Shown in pieces: positions 26,179 through 36,244 of a DNA stretch of 64,000 bases. How positions within the stretch are numbered: the first letter of the stretch is position 1; each line of letters begins with the position of its first letter. The notes below the pieces were generated by a model. It saw nothing but the letters and a program-made list of their open reading frames with translations. It searched no databases and was not told where the DNA came from. A program made the position numbers and the translations under genes. The stretch comes from an uncultured Rhodospirillales bacterium (GTDB taxonomy: Bacteria > Pseudomonadota > Alphaproteobacteria > ATCC43930 > CGMCC-115725). The stretch lies in assembly GCA_903822185.1 (NCBI GenBank), contig CAIJOA010000011.1, positions 682,001 through 746,000 on the forward strand. The letters are read 5' to 3'.

Positions 26179-26220
26179 TTGACATCCCATAAGTTCCCAT
26201 GGTATCCCATACAGTCCCAT
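26179..26220 (+). promoter_or_regulatory. mraZ promoter with four MraZ-box repeats
   Basis: Four CCCAT words occur with an exact 10-base pitch at 26186, 26196, 26206 and 26216. On the other strand they read ATGGG, matching the TGGG-N-repeats bound by MraZ in other bacteria. A perfect -35 hexamer TTGACA lies at 26179-26184 and a weak -10 candidate around 26202-26208 falls among the boxes. The arrangement supports autoregulation of the division cluster by MraZ. The -10 position is uncertain. Confidence 0.75.
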
Positions 26221-26300
26221 CAAAGAGGGGCTGTGTAACGGCGACGACTACACAGTTTCGGGGCATCGGTGGTTGTCGCGGGAATGTCGGGGAACCTGCG

Positions 26301-26756
26301 GTGGCGTTGTTTTCGTCAACCTTCGTGAACAAGGTCGATCGTAAGGGACGGGTTTCCGTTCCGGCGACCTTCCGCGCGGAGTTGGCGAGCCAAGTGGTCG
26401 CCGGTGTGGTGGCCTTCCGATCGATGAAATATCCGGCGCTCGATGCCAGCGGTTACGACCGGCTGGAAGACATCACCCAGCGCCTCGACGAACTGCCCGA
26501 ATTTTCCGATGAGCGTGACGCCTTGGCCTCCGTGTTGGCCGACGCGCAGCAGATGACGTTCGACAGCGAGGGCCGCATCACCCTGCCTCAGGCGCTGGCC
26601 GAACATGCCGGGATTACCGAGAACGTGGCCTTCGTCGGCGTCGGTCGCACGTTCCAGCTTTGGGAACCGCAACGCTACCAGACGCATCGCGACGAGATGC
26701 GCGAGATGGCGCGGCTTCGGAATCTGACTCTCCCACCTCGCGGCAACAGCAAGTGA
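26301..26756 (+). CDS. mraZ: MraZ, transcriptional regulator of the dcw cluster
   Basis: A 151-residue protein with two SpoVT/AbrB-like halves, each holding the family DxxxR motif: DRKGR in [18 protein letters not shown] and DSEGR in [20 protein letters not shown]. MraZ forms a ring that binds direct repeats upstream of its own gene. GTG 26301 is chosen: it follows GGGGAA, gives the normal length and begins VALFSSTF. Longer frames would run into the box region. The last four bases overlap the rsmH start. Confidence 0.95.
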   Translation: MALFSSTFVNKVDRKGRVSVPATFRAELASQVVAGVVAFRSMKYPALDASGYDRLEDITQRLDELPEFSDERDALASVLADAQQMTFDSEGRITLPQALAEHAGITENVAFVGVGRTFQLWEPQRYQTHRDEMREMARLRNLTLPPRGNSK

Positions 26757-27697
26757 GTGTGCCCCATGTTCATATCCCGGTTCTGCTGGCGGAAACGATC
26801 GCGGCGCTCAAACCGCGTGAGAACGCTCTCTACCTTGACGGCACATTCGGCGCCGGCGGTTACAGTGAAGCCCTGCTCCGAGCCGCAGATTGTCGAGTCG
26901 TTGCCCTGGACCGCGATCCCGCCGCGGTGCGCCGGGGCGAAGCGCTGGAACAGCTTTATGCCGGTCGTCTTACCCTGATCGAAGGCCGCTTCTCCGACAT
27001 GGAACGGCTGCTGCAGCCTTTGGGGGTTTCGCAGCTCGACGGCGTCGCGTTTGATTTCGGCGTTTCCTCGCCGCAGATCGACGAAGCCGAGCGCGGTTTC
27101 TCCTTCCGCATGGACGGCCCGCTCGATATGCGCATGGGCCGTGACGGCATGACTGCAGCCGATCTCGTCAATACCGCCGAAGAAACCGAACTTGCGACAA
27201 TCATCCGCGAGTATGGCGAGGAACGTTTCGCCCGCCGCATCGCCCGCGCCATCGTCGCCGCCCGCCCCCTCAGCCGTACTGGCGAACTCGCCGCCGTCAT
27301 CCGTAGCGTCGTCCCGAAAGACAAAAGCGGCATCGATCCAGCGACCCGCACCTTCCAGGCGCTGCGCATCGCCGTGAATGAAGAACTCGACGAGATCGAT
27401 GCCGGCCTTGCAGCCGCCGAGCGCCTGCTCGTTCCCGGCGGTCGTCTTGCGGTTGTGTCGTTTCACTCGCTCGAAGATCGCCTCGTGAAGGATTTCCTGC
27501 GCACCCGTGGCGGCGATGCGCCGAAGGCGAGCCGCCACATGCCCGAGACAAACGAAATCGCGCCGAGCTTCCAGGTTCTGACCCGCAAGCCGACCACGCC
27601 GGGCGACGCCGAGCTCGCCAACAATCCGCGCGCCCGCTCCGGCCGGTTGCGCGCCGCCGAACGCACCGCTGCATCCGCCTGGGGAGAAGCCGCTTGA
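26753..27697 (+). CDS. rsmH: 16S rRNA (cytosine-1402-N4)-methyltransferase
   Basis: A 314-residue SAM-dependent methyltransferase (formerly MraW) that methylates C1402 of 16S rRNA. Motifs are [13 protein letters not shown] near the start, the SAM site [15 protein letters not shown], the family strand [33 protein letters not shown] and [15 protein letters not shown]. Start GTG 26753 overlaps the mraZ stop (GTGA), so it depends on coupling; GTG 26759 is an alternative. Second gene of the dcw operon. Confidence 0.95.
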   Translation: MSVPHVHIPVLLAETIAALKPRENALYLDGTFGAGGYSEALLRAADCRVVALDRDPAAVRRGEALEQLYAGRLTLIEGRFSDMERLLQPLGVSQLDGVAFDFGVSSPQIDEAERGFSFRMDGPLDMRMGRDGMTAADLVNTAEETELATIIREYGEERFARRIARAIVAARPLSRTGELAAVIRSVVPKDKSGIDPATRTFQALRIAVNEELDEIDAGLAAAERLLVPGGRLAVVSFHSLEDRLVKDFLRTRGGDAPKASRHMPETNEIAPSFQVLTRKPTTPGDAELANNPRARSGRLRAAERTAASAWGEAA

Positions 27698-28089
27698 TCC
27701 GCCCCAGCACCGTCATCTGGCTCTGCGCCGTCGTCGCCGTCGGTTATGCGATGTTCCAGGTGAAGTACGAAGTGATGCAGCAGGAAGAGACGCTGGCGAA
27801 GCTGAACAAGCAGATCGCCGGCGGCCGCGAACAGATTCGCGTCCTCGACGCCGAATGGAGCTACCTGACGCAGCCTTCGCGCCTCGAAAAGCTGTCCGAC
27901 AAATATCTGGGCCTCACCGGCATTAATTCCTCTCAGATCCGCTCGATGGCGGCTTTGCCCGAACGTCCCGACGCGCCGACCGCGTTGGTCTCGAATCGTA
28001 GCTTCACCCCGGCTGCTGACGATTTCGCTGCGCAGATCATGGCGCCGCGTATCGCCGCCGTTGCCGTCACGTCGAGGGCCGATCGATGA
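27694..28089 (+). CDS. ftsL: Cell division protein FtsL
   Basis: A 131-residue bitopic membrane protein. One helix, [20 protein letters not shown] (residues 5-24), is followed by a leucine-zipper-type coiled coil, [20 protein letters not shown], and the conserved [20 protein letters not shown]. FtsL joins FtsB and FtsQ at the divisome. The start is TTG 27694 within the rsmH stop (TTGA), a four-base overlap. Sequence conservation of FtsL is low, so position is a large part of the evidence. Confidence 0.88.
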   Translation: MIRPSTVIWLCAVVAVGYAMFQVKYEVMQQEETLAKLNKQIAGGREQIRVLDAEWSYLTQPSRLEKLSDKYLGLTGINSSQIRSMAALPERPDAPTALVSNRSFTPAADDFAAQIMAPRIAAVAVTSRADR

Positions 28090-29834
28090 AGCAGACGCCG
28101 CAACGTGATCCGAATCCCTGCCGCCCGCGCCACTTCCGGCCAGCGCCCTGCGGACCCGCACCGCAAGAAGGCCCGGTCAAACATTCGCTCGAGACAAGCC
28201 ATACCCGCCTCATCATCACTGGCGCGCTGATCGGCCTCGCTTTCACGGTCATCGCCGGACGTTTGGTCGATGTCGCCGCATTCAAGTCGGGCGACGGCCG
28301 CGTCGCGCGCAATGTCGCTACGACCCGAGTCGAAACCAGCCGCGCCGACATCATCGATCGCAACGGCGTCTTGGTTGCGACCACGCTCGGCACGCCGTCG
28401 CTCTATGCCAATCCGAAGGAACTGCTCAACCCGCGCGATGCCGCGCATAAGATTGTGCAGGTTCTGCCCGACCTCAACGAGCAAGAGGTCTATGCCAAGC
28501 TGACGGCGGAGAAGAGCTTCGTCTGGCTGAAGCGCCAACTGACACCGCGTCAGGTCGCCGCCGTCAATCGTCTCGGCATCCCGGGTCTCGAGTTCCAAGA
28601 CGAAGACAAGCGCATCTATCCACAAGGCAACGCTCTCGCCCATGTCGTCGGCTATGCCGGCGTCGATAACAAAGGCCTTGCCGGCATCGAGCGCGGTTTC
28701 GACGAAATCCTGCGCAGCCGCCATAAGCCGCTGGAACTGTCGATCGATCTGCGCGTCCAGGCGATCCTGCGCGACGAGATCTCCAAGCAGATGAAGCAGT
28801 TTAATGCCGTTGGCGGCAGTGGCATCATCATGAACGTCAATACCGGTGAAGTGGTCTCACTGGTCTCGCTGCCCGATTTCGACCCGAACGATCCGGGCGC
28901 GACCCCGACCGAAAATCTCTTCAACCGCGTCACCCTCGGCACCTACGAAATCGGCTCGGTCTTCAAGATTTTCACCACCGCCATGGCGATCGACAATCAC
29001 GTCACGTCGATGACCGGCGGTTACGACGCAACGCGGCCGATCGAAATTGGCCGCTTCACGATTCATGACGATCACGCCCAGCGCCGCTGGCTCTCGGTGC
29101 CCGAGATCTTCATGTATTCGTCGAATATCGGCGCGGCCAAGATGGCCGTTGATGTCGGCGGCGACCGCCAGCGCGAATTCCTCGGCAAGCTCGGTCTCTT
29201 GAAGGCCCCGAGCTTCGAGATTCCTGAGATCGCCGCGCCGTTGTTGCCGAATCCCTGGCGGCCGATCAACACCATGACCATCGGCTTCGGCCACGGCATT
29301 TCCGTCAGCCCGCTACAGATCGCCTCGGCGGTCAGCGCCGTCATCAATGGCGGCGTCCTGCATCGCGCCACCTTGTTGAAGCAGCCGGCCGATCAGCCCG
29401 TGTCGGGAACGCAGGTCATGTCGGCTTCGACCTCGCTCGACATGCGCCGCTTGTTCCGTCTCGTTGTCGATAAGGGCACCGGCAAATTCGCCGAAGCGCC
29501 CGGCTATCTCGTCGGCGGCAAGACCGGTACCGCCGAGAAGGTGTCGGGCAAGAGCTACAACACCCATTCGCTGATGTCGTCATTCGCCGGCGTCTTCCCG
29601 ATGAATGACCCGCGCTACTTCGTCATGATCTCGATCGACGAGCCGCACGGCAATTCAACCTCGCATGGTTATGCGACAGCCGGATGGGTCGCTGCGCCGG
29701 GCGTATCGCGCACCGTCGAGCGTATGGCCTCGCTGGTCGGCATCGCGCCGATCGATGAAGATTCGCCCGATGTGCGCCGTGCCCTGGCAATCACGCTGCC
29801 GCCTGCTCCGGGGCGGAAATTTGCGTCTAACTGA
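28086..29834 (+). CDS. ftsI: Peptidoglycan transpeptidase FtsI (PBP3)
   Basis: A 582-residue class B penicillin-binding protein that crosslinks septal peptidoglycan. It has a Pro-rich cytoplasmic tail, a membrane helix (about 41-60), a dimerisation domain starting RADIIDRNGVLVATTL, and the transpeptidase motifs Ser291-x-x-Lys294 (YEIGSVFKIFT), Ser345-x-Asn347 (YSSN) and Lys479-Thr-Gly (GGKTGTAEK). The start overlaps ftsL by four bases. The unusual N-terminus (PCRPRHFRPAPCGPAPQEGP) is longer than in many relatives. Confidence 0.96.
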   Translation: MKQTPQRDPNPCRPRHFRPAPCGPAPQEGPVKHSLETSHTRLIITGALIGLAFTVIAGRLVDVAAFKSGDGRVARNVATTRVETSRADIIDRNGVLVATTLGTPSLYANPKELLNPRDAAHKIVQVLPDLNEQEVYAKLTAEKSFVWLKRQLTPRQVAAVNRLGIPGLEFQDEDKRIYPQGNALAHVVGYAGVDNKGLAGIERGFDEILRSRHKPLELSIDLRVQAILRDEISKQMKQFNAVGGSGIIMNVNTGEVVSLVSLPDFDPNDPGATPTENLFNRVTLGTYEIGSVFKIFTTAMAIDNHVTSMTGGYDATRPIEIGRFTIHDDHAQRRWLSVPEIFMYSSNIGAAKMAVDVGGDRQREFLGKLGLLKAPSFEIPEIAAPLLPNPWRPINTMTIGFGHGISVSPLQIASAVSAVINGGVLHRATLLKQPADQPVSGTQVMSASTSLDMRRLFRLVVDKGTGKFAEAPGYLVGGKTGTAEKVSGKSYNTHSLMSSFAGVFPMNDPRYFVMISIDEPHGNSTSHGYATAGWVAAPGVSRTVERMASLVGIAPIDEDSPDVRRALAITLPPAPGRKFASN

Positions 29835-31251
29835 GCTAATGGACGGCGGCAACGCCCTTACCCTCCCGTCAGCAGACATCAACATCACCGGTCTGACCGC
29901 GGATTCGCGCGCCGTCCAACCGGGCTTCCTGTTCGCCGCCTTGCCCGGCAGCAAAACCGATGGCCGCCGCTTCATCGACGACGCTGTCGCCAAGGGCGCC
30001 GCCGCGATCCTGACCGATGAAGCGACCGACGCATCGGTGCCGGTCATCACCGAGAAGAATCCCCGCCGCGCGTTCGCCCTGGCCGCCGCGCGCTTTTACG
30101 CCCCGCAGCCCGAGACGGTCGCTGCTGTCACCGGCACCAATGGCAAGACCTCGACGACGGTCTTCCTCCGTCAGATTTGGGAAAAGCTGAACACGCGTGG
30201 CGTCAGCATGGGGACGATCGGCATTCACGGCAGCGGCATCGACAAGCCGGGCAGCCTGACGACGCCCGATCCGGTCACGCTGCATCGCGACCTGCACGAT
30301 CTCGCCAAAGCCGGCATCGATCATGTTGCATTGGAAGCATCGAGCCACGGCCTCGATCAGTTCCGTCTCGACGGCGTGACGATCAAATCCGCCGCTTTCA
30401 CCAACCTGACGCGCGACCATCTCGATTATCACGGCGACATGGAAGCTTACTTCGCGGCGAAGGTGCGGTTGTTCGAAGAGCTGCTGCCGCGCGGTGGCAC
30501 CGCCGTCTATAACATCGACGTCGTCGAGACCTCGCGCCTGTCGCGCATCAGCGCGTCGCGCAATCACAACATCATCACCTATGGCCGCAACCCGGCCGCC
30601 GACATCTGGATGTCGGAAGCGATCCCGCAAGGGTTGGGCCAGCGTCTCGTCCTCTCCGGTTTCGGCGAGAAGCGCGATCTCTGGACGCCTCTGATGGGCC
30701 TGTTCCAGGCCTACAACATTCTCGCCGCCGCCGGTTTGGCGATCGGTTGCGGCGCACCCGCCGGGGCCGTGTTCGATACGATCCCGACGCTGACGGGTGT
30801 CCCGGGCCGCATGCAGCGCATCGGCGATGCACCGGTCATCGTCGATTACGCCCACACGCCCGACGCGCTCGAACTCGCGCTCAACGCATTGCGTCCCTTC
30901 TGCACCGGCCGATTGATCGTCGTCTTCGGTTGCGGCGGCGATCGTGATACCGGCAAGCGGCCGCAGATGGGTTGGGTTGCCGAGCGATTTGCCGATATCG
31001 TCATCGTCACCGACGATAATCCGCGCAGCGAAAATCCGGCGCTGATCCGCGAAGCCATTCTCGCCGGTTGCCCCAAGGGCGAAGAGATCGGCGATCGCGC
31101 GAAAGCGATCCGTGCGGCCATCGATTGCATCCAAGACGGCGATATCGTTCTCCTCGCCGGCAAGGGTCACGAACAAGGTCAGATCGTCGGCAACAAGACG
31201 CTGCCGTTCGACGATGCCGACATCGCGCGCGCCGCGCTGGGGGCAAAGTGA
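29821..31251 (+). CDS. murE: UDP-N-acetylmuramoyl-tripeptide synthetase MurE
   Basis: A 476-residue Mur ligase that adds meso-diaminopimelate to UDP-MurNAc-L-Ala-D-Glu. ATP site: TGTNGKTSTT. The motif DNPRSENP is the marker for diaminopimelate-specific MurE. TTG 29821 is favoured because it gives the common N-terminus LRLTELM and follows GGGGCGGAAA; ATG 29839 is an alternative. The preferred start lies 14 bases inside ftsI. The stop overlaps the murF start by one base. Confidence 0.95.
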   Translation: MRLTELMDGGNALTLPSADINITGLTADSRAVQPGFLFAALPGSKTDGRRFIDDAVAKGAAAILTDEATDASVPVITEKNPRRAFALAAARFYAPQPETVAAVTGTNGKTSTTVFLRQIWEKLNTRGVSMGTIGIHGSGIDKPGSLTTPDPVTLHRDLHDLAKAGIDHVALEASSHGLDQFRLDGVTIKSAAFTNLTRDHLDYHGDMEAYFAAKVRLFEELLPRGGTAVYNIDVVETSRLSRISASRNHNIITYGRNPAADIWMSEAIPQGLGQRLVLSGFGEKRDLWTPLMGLFQAYNILAAAGLAIGCGAPAGAVFDTIPTLTGVPGRMQRIGDAPVIVDYAHTPDALELALNALRPFCTGRLIVVFGCGGDRDTGKRPQMGWVAERFADIVIVTDDNPRSENPALIREAILAGCPKGEEIGDRAKAIRAAIDCIQDGDIVLLAGKGHEQGQIVGNKTLPFDDADIARAALGAK

Positions 31252-32666
31252 TGAGCCCGCTTTGGAGCGCGCAGGAAGCAGCCGCCGCAACCGGCGGACA
31301 GGCGATCGGCGATTGGCAGGCCGGTGGAGTCTCGATCGACAGCCGCACCGTCGGCTCGCTCGATCTGTTCGTCGCTTTGGTCGGCCCGAAATTCGATGGC
31401 CATCGCTTTGTGGCCGACGCGCTGAAAAAAGATGCCGCCGCAGCGGTCGTTTCCGAGCGCCCTGCGATGCTCGACGACGATGCGCCGTTGCTGATCGTTG
31501 CCGACACGCAACGTGCGCTTGAAGATTTGGGCCGCGCCGCGCGCGCCCGCAGCGAAGCCCGCGTCATCGCCGTCACCGGCAGCGTCGGCAAGACCGGCAC
31601 GAAGGAAGCCTTGCTGCGCGCGCTTGACGCACAGGGTCGCGCTTTTGCTTCCGCCGGAAGCCTCAACAATCAATGGGGCGTGCCGTTGTCATTGTCGCGC
31701 CTGCCGCGCGATGCCGATTACGGCGTCTTCGAACTGGGCATGAATCATCCCGGCGAAATCGATGTCCTGACCCGCATGGTTCGTCCCCATGTTGCGATCA
31801 TCACGACGATCGAGCCGGCGCATCTCGGCTTCTTCGCTTCGGTCGAAGCGATTGCCGATGCCAAAGCCGAAATCTTCGCCGGGCTCGAGCCGCATGGCGC
31901 GGCCGTGCTCAATCGCGACAATGCTTATTTCGATCATCTCGCCAAGGCCGCGGCCGCGCGCGGCGTCAAACACATCGTCGGCTTCGGCACGCATGACAAG
32001 GCCGATGTCCGCCTGATCGATTACACCCTCTCCGCAACCGGCAGCAAAGTCGAAGCGTCGGTGATGGGCCGCACGATCCATTATTCGATCGCTCTGCCCG
32101 GTCGCCATTGGGTGATGAACAGCCTTGCCGTCATCGCAGCGGTCGATGCCGCGGGCGGCGACGCCGGCGCTGCAGCCGCGTCTCTGGAAAATCTGCCGCA
32201 ACTCGCCGGTCGCGGCGCGCGTCATCGCATCATCATTGGCGGCGGCACCGCCGAGCTGATCGACGAAAGCTATAACGCCAGCCCCGCTTCGATGCGCGCG
32301 GCCTTCGCCGTCCTTGCCGGCATCAACCCCGGCCCCAACGGAAAGCGCATCGCTGTTCTCGGCGAAATGCTCGAACTGGGTGACGAGTCAGCGCGGCTTC
32401 ATGCCGAGTTGGCGCAACCGCTGATCGCCGCCGATGTCGCGCAAGTGTTCACGCTGGGCGATGCGATGCGCGCGCTCGACGACGCGCTGCCGCCGCAGCG
32501 TCGCGGCGGCCATGCCGCCTCGATCACCGAATTGACGGAAATGCTGCGCCGAAACCTTCAACCGGGCGACGTCGTCACGGCCAAGGGTTCGCATGGCAGC
32601 CGTATTTACGAATTGGTCGCGCAACTGATCGCGCCGAAAGCCGCTGATGCGGCGGTGAAGGCCTAG
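31251..32666 (+). CDS. murF: UDP-N-acetylmuramoyl-tripeptide:D-Ala-D-Ala ligase MurF
   Basis: A 471-residue Mur ligase that completes the UDP-MurNAc-pentapeptide by adding D-Ala-D-Ala. The ATP site is [11 protein letters not shown]; other family segments are [29 protein letters not shown] and [12 protein letters not shown]. The cytoplasmic precursor goes next to MraY, whose gene starts three bases later. ATG 31251 overlaps the murE TGA. Confidence 0.96.
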   Translation: MSPLWSAQEAAAATGGQAIGDWQAGGVSIDSRTVGSLDLFVALVGPKFDGHRFVADALKKDAAAAVVSERPAMLDDDAPLLIVADTQRALEDLGRAARARSEARVIAVTGSVGKTGTKEALLRALDAQGRAFASAGSLNNQWGVPLSLSRLPRDADYGVFELGMNHPGEIDVLTRMVRPHVAIITTIEPAHLGFFASVEAIADAKAEIFAGLEPHGAAVLNRDNAYFDHLAKAAAARGVKHIVGFGTHDKADVRLIDYTLSATGSKVEASVMGRTIHYSIALPGRHWVMNSLAVIAAVDAAGGDAGAAAASLENLPQLAGRGARHRIIIGGGTAELIDESYNASPASMRAAFAVLAGINPGPNGKRIAVLGEMLELGDESARLHAELAQPLIAADVAQVFTLGDAMRALDDALPPQRRGGHAASITELTEMLRRNLQPGDVVTAKGSHGSRIYELVAQLIAPKAADAAVKA

Positions 32667-32668
32667 TC

Positions 32669-33754
32669 ATGTTGTCGTACCTTGTCCTCTTCTCCGACAA
32701 ATTCGAGCCGCTCAATCTCTTTCGCTATCTGACATTTCGGTCGGCGGGCGCGGTCATCACCTCGCTGCTGATCAGCTTCATCTTCGGGCCGATGATTATC
32801 GCTTGGCTGCGTTCGGTGCAGCGCGAAGGTCAGCCGATCCGCGCCGACGGTCCCGAGAGCCATCTTTTGACCAAGAAGGGCACGCCGACGATGGGCGGCG
32901 CGCTGATCCTCCTTGCCTTGACGACCTCGACCCTGCTCTGGGCCGATCTCTCCAATCCCTATGTATGGATCACGCTGTTCGTCACGATCGGTTTCGGCGC
33001 GATCGGCTTCCTCGACGATTACCGCAAGCTCGCCAATCGCTCGCACAAAGGCGTTTCCGGCCGTGTGCGGCTTATCGCCGAACTGACCATCGCCGCCGCT
33101 GCCGCGATCGCCGTCGTGATGATCATGCGCGCGCCGCTCTCAACGACCTTCGCCTTGCCGTTCTTCAAGACCGCACTGGTACAGCTCGGCTGGTTCTTCG
33201 TCCCGGTCGCGGCGTTCGTCGTCGCCGGCTCGTCGAACGCGGTGAACCTGACCGACGGCCTCGACGGCCTCGCCATCGTGCCGACGATGATCGTCGCCGC
33301 CTGCTTCATGCTGATCGCCTATCTCAGCGGCAATATCGTCTTCGCCAACTACCTGCAGATTCAGCATGTGCCGGGCAGCGGTGAGCTTGCCGTCTTCTGC
33401 GCCGCCCTCATCGGCGCGGCGCTGGGCTTCCTTTGGTACAACGCGCCACCGGCGATGGTCTTCATGGGCGACACGGGTTCGCTCTCGCTCGGCGCAGCGC
33501 TCGGCATCATCTCGGTCATCACCAAGCACGAAGTCGTCCTCGCTATCACCGGCGGGCTGTTCGTTCTCGAAACCGTTTCGGTGATCGTTCAGGTCGCCAG
33601 CTTCAAAATGACCGGCAAGCGCGTCTTCCGCATGGCGCCGCTGCATCATCATTTCGAGAAGAAGGGTTGGCACGAACCGACCATCGTCATCCGCTTCTGG
33701 ATCATCGCCTCGATCCTCGCGATCGTCGGCCTCACCACCTTGAAGCTGCGGTGA
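32669..33754 (+). CDS. mraY: Phospho-N-acetylmuramoyl-pentapeptide transferase MraY
   Basis: A 361-residue inner-membrane enzyme with about ten helices that transfers phospho-MurNAc-pentapeptide to undecaprenyl phosphate, giving lipid I. Conserved sites are [43 protein letters not shown] and [13 protein letters not shown], which include the catalytic Asp residues. Lies four bases before murD. The length is the family standard. Confidence 0.97.
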   Translation: MLSYLVLFSDKFEPLNLFRYLTFRSAGAVITSLLISFIFGPMIIAWLRSVQREGQPIRADGPESHLLTKKGTPTMGGALILLALTTSTLLWADLSNPYVWITLFVTIGFGAIGFLDDYRKLANRSHKGVSGRVRLIAELTIAAAAAIAVVMIMRAPLSTTFALPFFKTALVQLGWFFVPVAAFVVAGSSNAVNLTDGLDGLAIVPTMIVAACFMLIAYLSGNIVFANYLQIQHVPGSGELAVFCAALIGAALGFLWYNAPPAMVFMGDTGSLSLGAALGIISVITKHEVVLAITGGLFVLETVSVIVQVASFKMTGKRVFRMAPLHHHFEKKGWHEPTIVIRFWIIASILAIVGLTTLKLR

Positions 33755-33758
33755 ACCG

Positions 33759-35123
33759 ATGATCAACGTCACCGCCTTCCGCAACGAGAGCGTCGCCGTC
33801 ATGGGATTGGCGCGCTCGGGCCTTGTCGCCGCGGAAGCCTTGATGAAAGGCGGCGCGAAGGTGCTTGCCTGGGACGACAACGAATCACGCCGCACCGCCG
33901 CGATGTCGCGCGGAGTCACCGTGGCCGATCTGGCGACCGTTGATCTTACCGGTGTTAAAGCCCTGGTGTTGTCACCCGGCATTCCTTCGACCTTCCCGAA
34001 GCCGCACAAGATAGCCGCGCGCGCGCAAGAAGCCGGCATCGACATTATCGGCGACATCGAACTGCTCGCCTTGAGCCAACGCGCGGCGCGTTATGCCGGC
34101 ATCACCGGCACCAACGGCAAATCGACTACCACGGCGCTGCTGGGTCATATCCTCGATCAGGCCGGTGTCTCGGTCGCGATCGGCGGCAATCTCGGCATTC
34201 CGGCCTTGTCGCTCGAAAGCCTCGACGCCGACGGCATCTATGTTCTCGAGATGAGCTCTTATCAGCTCGAGTTGACCAAAAGCCTCGCCTTCAACGTCGC
34301 GATCCTTCTCAACATCACGCCCGATCATCTCGATCGCCACGGCGGAATGGATGGCTACATCGCAGCGAAAGAACGCATCTTCGCCGGCGGCAAGGCTGCC
34401 ATTGTCGGCATCGACGATGACATTTGCCAAGGTATCGCGAAGAAGCTTGCCGATGCGGGCCGCAAGGTCGTTCCGGTATCGGTCCTGCGCGGCGTGACCG
34501 GCGGCGTTTACGTCGAGGGCGGCAAGTTGATCGACGCGATCGACGGAACGCCAAAGGAAATCATCGACCTCGCCACGGTCGCGCGCCTGCCCGGCACGCA
34601 CAACTGGCAGAATGCCGCCGCCGCCTTTGCCGCCGCACGCTGCCTCGGCATCGACACGGCCAAGATCGTCGAAGGCATCAAGAGCTTCCCCGGTCTGGCG
34701 CATCGCCAAGAGCTGATCGCGACCATCGCCGGGGTTCGCTACATCAACGACAGCAAGGCGACTAACGCCGACGCCACCGAAAAAGCGCTCGCCTGTTACG
34801 ACGATATCTATTGGATCGCCGGCGGCGTCGCCAAGGAAGGCGGCATCGCATCGCTGGCGCCGTACTTCGCACGCATCCGCCACGCCTTCTTGATCGGCGA
34901 GGCCGCGCCGGCTTTTGCCGAGACGCTGTTCGGCAAAGTCACCTTCACGCGCTCGGGCGATCTCGCCACCGCGCTGCAGCAAGCACGCGCGATGGCAAGC
35001 AACGGCGGCACCGTATTGTTGTCGCCGGCCTGCGCCTCGTTCGATCAATTCACCGATTTCGAAGCACGCGGCGAAGCCTTCCGGGGGCTTGTCGAAGCCA
35101 TCGGCACCGGAGAGCGCCCATGA
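33759..35123 (+). CDS. murD: UDP-N-acetylmuramoylalanine:D-glutamate ligase MurD
   Basis: A 454-residue Mur ligase adding D-glutamate to UDP-MurNAc-L-Ala. The N-terminal Rossmann domain reads VAVMGLARSGLVAAEALMKG, the ATP site is GITGTNGKSTTTAL, and the family sites VLEMSSYQLE and NDSKATNADATEKAL follow. The gene ends in an ATGA overlap with ftsW, the start of a chain of identical four-base overlaps through murB and ddl. Confidence 0.96.
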   Translation: MINVTAFRNESVAVMGLARSGLVAAEALMKGGAKVLAWDDNESRRTAAMSRGVTVADLATVDLTGVKALVLSPGIPSTFPKPHKIAARAQEAGIDIIGDIELLALSQRAARYAGITGTNGKSTTTALLGHILDQAGVSVAIGGNLGIPALSLESLDADGIYVLEMSSYQLELTKSLAFNVAILLNITPDHLDRHGGMDGYIAAKERIFAGGKAAIVGIDDDICQGIAKKLADAGRKVVPVSVLRGVTGGVYVEGGKLIDAIDGTPKEIIDLATVARLPGTHNWQNAAAAFAAARCLGIDTAKIVEGIKSFPGLAHRQELIATIAGVRYINDSKATNADATEKALACYDDIYWIAGGVAKEGGIASLAPYFARIRHAFLIGEAAPAFAETLFGKVTFTRSGDLATALQQARAMASNGGTVLLSPACASFDQFTDFEARGEAFRGLVEAIGTGERP

Positions 35124-36244
35124 GCAGCACTTTTGCCCGTACCGATCGCAGCGCGGTTGCCCAATGGTGGTGGACCGTCGATCGCTGGACGATTCTCGCG
35201 GTGATGATGCTGATCGGCTTCGGCGCGGTCTTGGTGATGGCGGCGAGCCCCGCCGTTGCCGAGCGTATCGGGTCCGACGGTCTGCATTTCGTTCGCCGCT
35301 ATTTCGCCGTGTTGCCCGCCGCTGTCTTGCTGATGTTCGCCGTCTCGATGATGACGCCGCGCGGCATTCGTCTTCTGGCGATGGCCGGCGTCACCGTCGG
35401 CGTCGTAATGCTGGTCTATGTGCTTTTCGCTGGCATCGAGATTAAAGGCGCGCGGCGCTGGATTGATCTGCCCGGTATGTCGATTCAGCCATCGGAATTC
35501 ATCAAACCCTGCTTCGCCGTCGTGTCGGCCTGGTTATTCGCCCAGGCGAAACAACGCCCCGGCTTTCCCGGCAACACCGTCGCGATCTGCCTTTACGGCG
35601 TGATCGTCGCCCTGCTGATCAAACAACCAGACCTCGGCATGGTCGCGGTCGTCTCGACCGTATGGTTCGTGCAGTTCTTCCTCGCCGGCTTGTCGATCAT
35701 CTGGGTTGTCATGTTGATCTGCGGTGGCGTCGCAGGTCTCGCCAGCGCCTACATGCTGTTGCCGCATGTCGCGAGCCGCATCGACCGCTTCATCGATCCG
35801 GCCAGCGGCGATTCCTATCAGGTCGATCGCTCGATGGACGCCTTCATGAATGGCGGCTGGTGGGGACGCGGTCCGGGCGAAGGCACCGTCAAACTGTCGC
35901 TGCCCGACGCCCATGCCGACTTCGTCTTCGCCGTCGCCGGTGAGGAACTGGGCATCATCTTCTGCCTCATCATCATCGGCCTCTTTGCCTTCATCGTGCT
36001 GCGCGGTTTCTCGCGCCTTTTGCAAGAAGGCAATCTCTATATCGTCCTCGCCGCGACCGGGCTGCTGGTTCAGTTCGGCATGCAGGCGATCGTCAACATG
36101 GCCTCGTCGCTGCATCTGATGCCAACCAAGGGCATGACGCTGCCTTTCATCTCGTATGGCGGTTCATCGCTGCTCGCGCTCGGTATGGGCATGGGTATGG
36201 TGCTCGCCCTGACGCGCCGCCGTTTCGGAGACCGGGATACATGA
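35120..36244 (+). CDS. ftsW: Lipid II polymerase FtsW (SEDS family)
   Basis: A 374-residue SEDS glycosyltransferase that works with FtsI to build septal peptidoglycan. Ten membrane helices are apparent. Family segments are GARRWIDLPGMSIQPSEFIK, IKQPDLGMVAVV, GGWWGRGPGEGTVKLSLPDA, HADFVFAVAGEELG and LPFISYGGSSLLA. ATG 35120 overlaps the murD stop, and the 3' end overlaps murG by four bases. Confidence 0.96.
   Translation: MSSTFARTDRSAVAQWWWTVDRWTILAVMMLIGFGAVLVMAASPAVAERIGSDGLHFVRRYFAVLPAAVLLMFAVSMMTPRGIRLLAMAGVTVGVVMLVYVLFAGIEIKGARRWIDLPGMSIQPSEFIKPCFAVVSAWLFAQAKQRPGFPGNTVAICLYGVIVALLIKQPDLGMVAVVSTVWFVQFFLAGLSIIWVVMLICGGVAGLASAYMLLPHVASRIDRFIDPASGDSYQVDRSMDAFMNGGWWGRGPGEGTVKLSLPDAHADFVFAVAGEELGIIFCLIIIGLFAFIVLRGFSRLLQEGNLYIVLAATGLLVQFGMQAIVNMASSLHLMPTKGMTLPFISYGGSSLLALGMGMGMVLALTRRRFGDRDT

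Noticed and set aside
26199-26300. Longer MraZ with a start at 26199
   Set aside because: The start would lie among the MraZ boxes and the added residues are not MraZ-like; GTG 26301 has a ribosome site.
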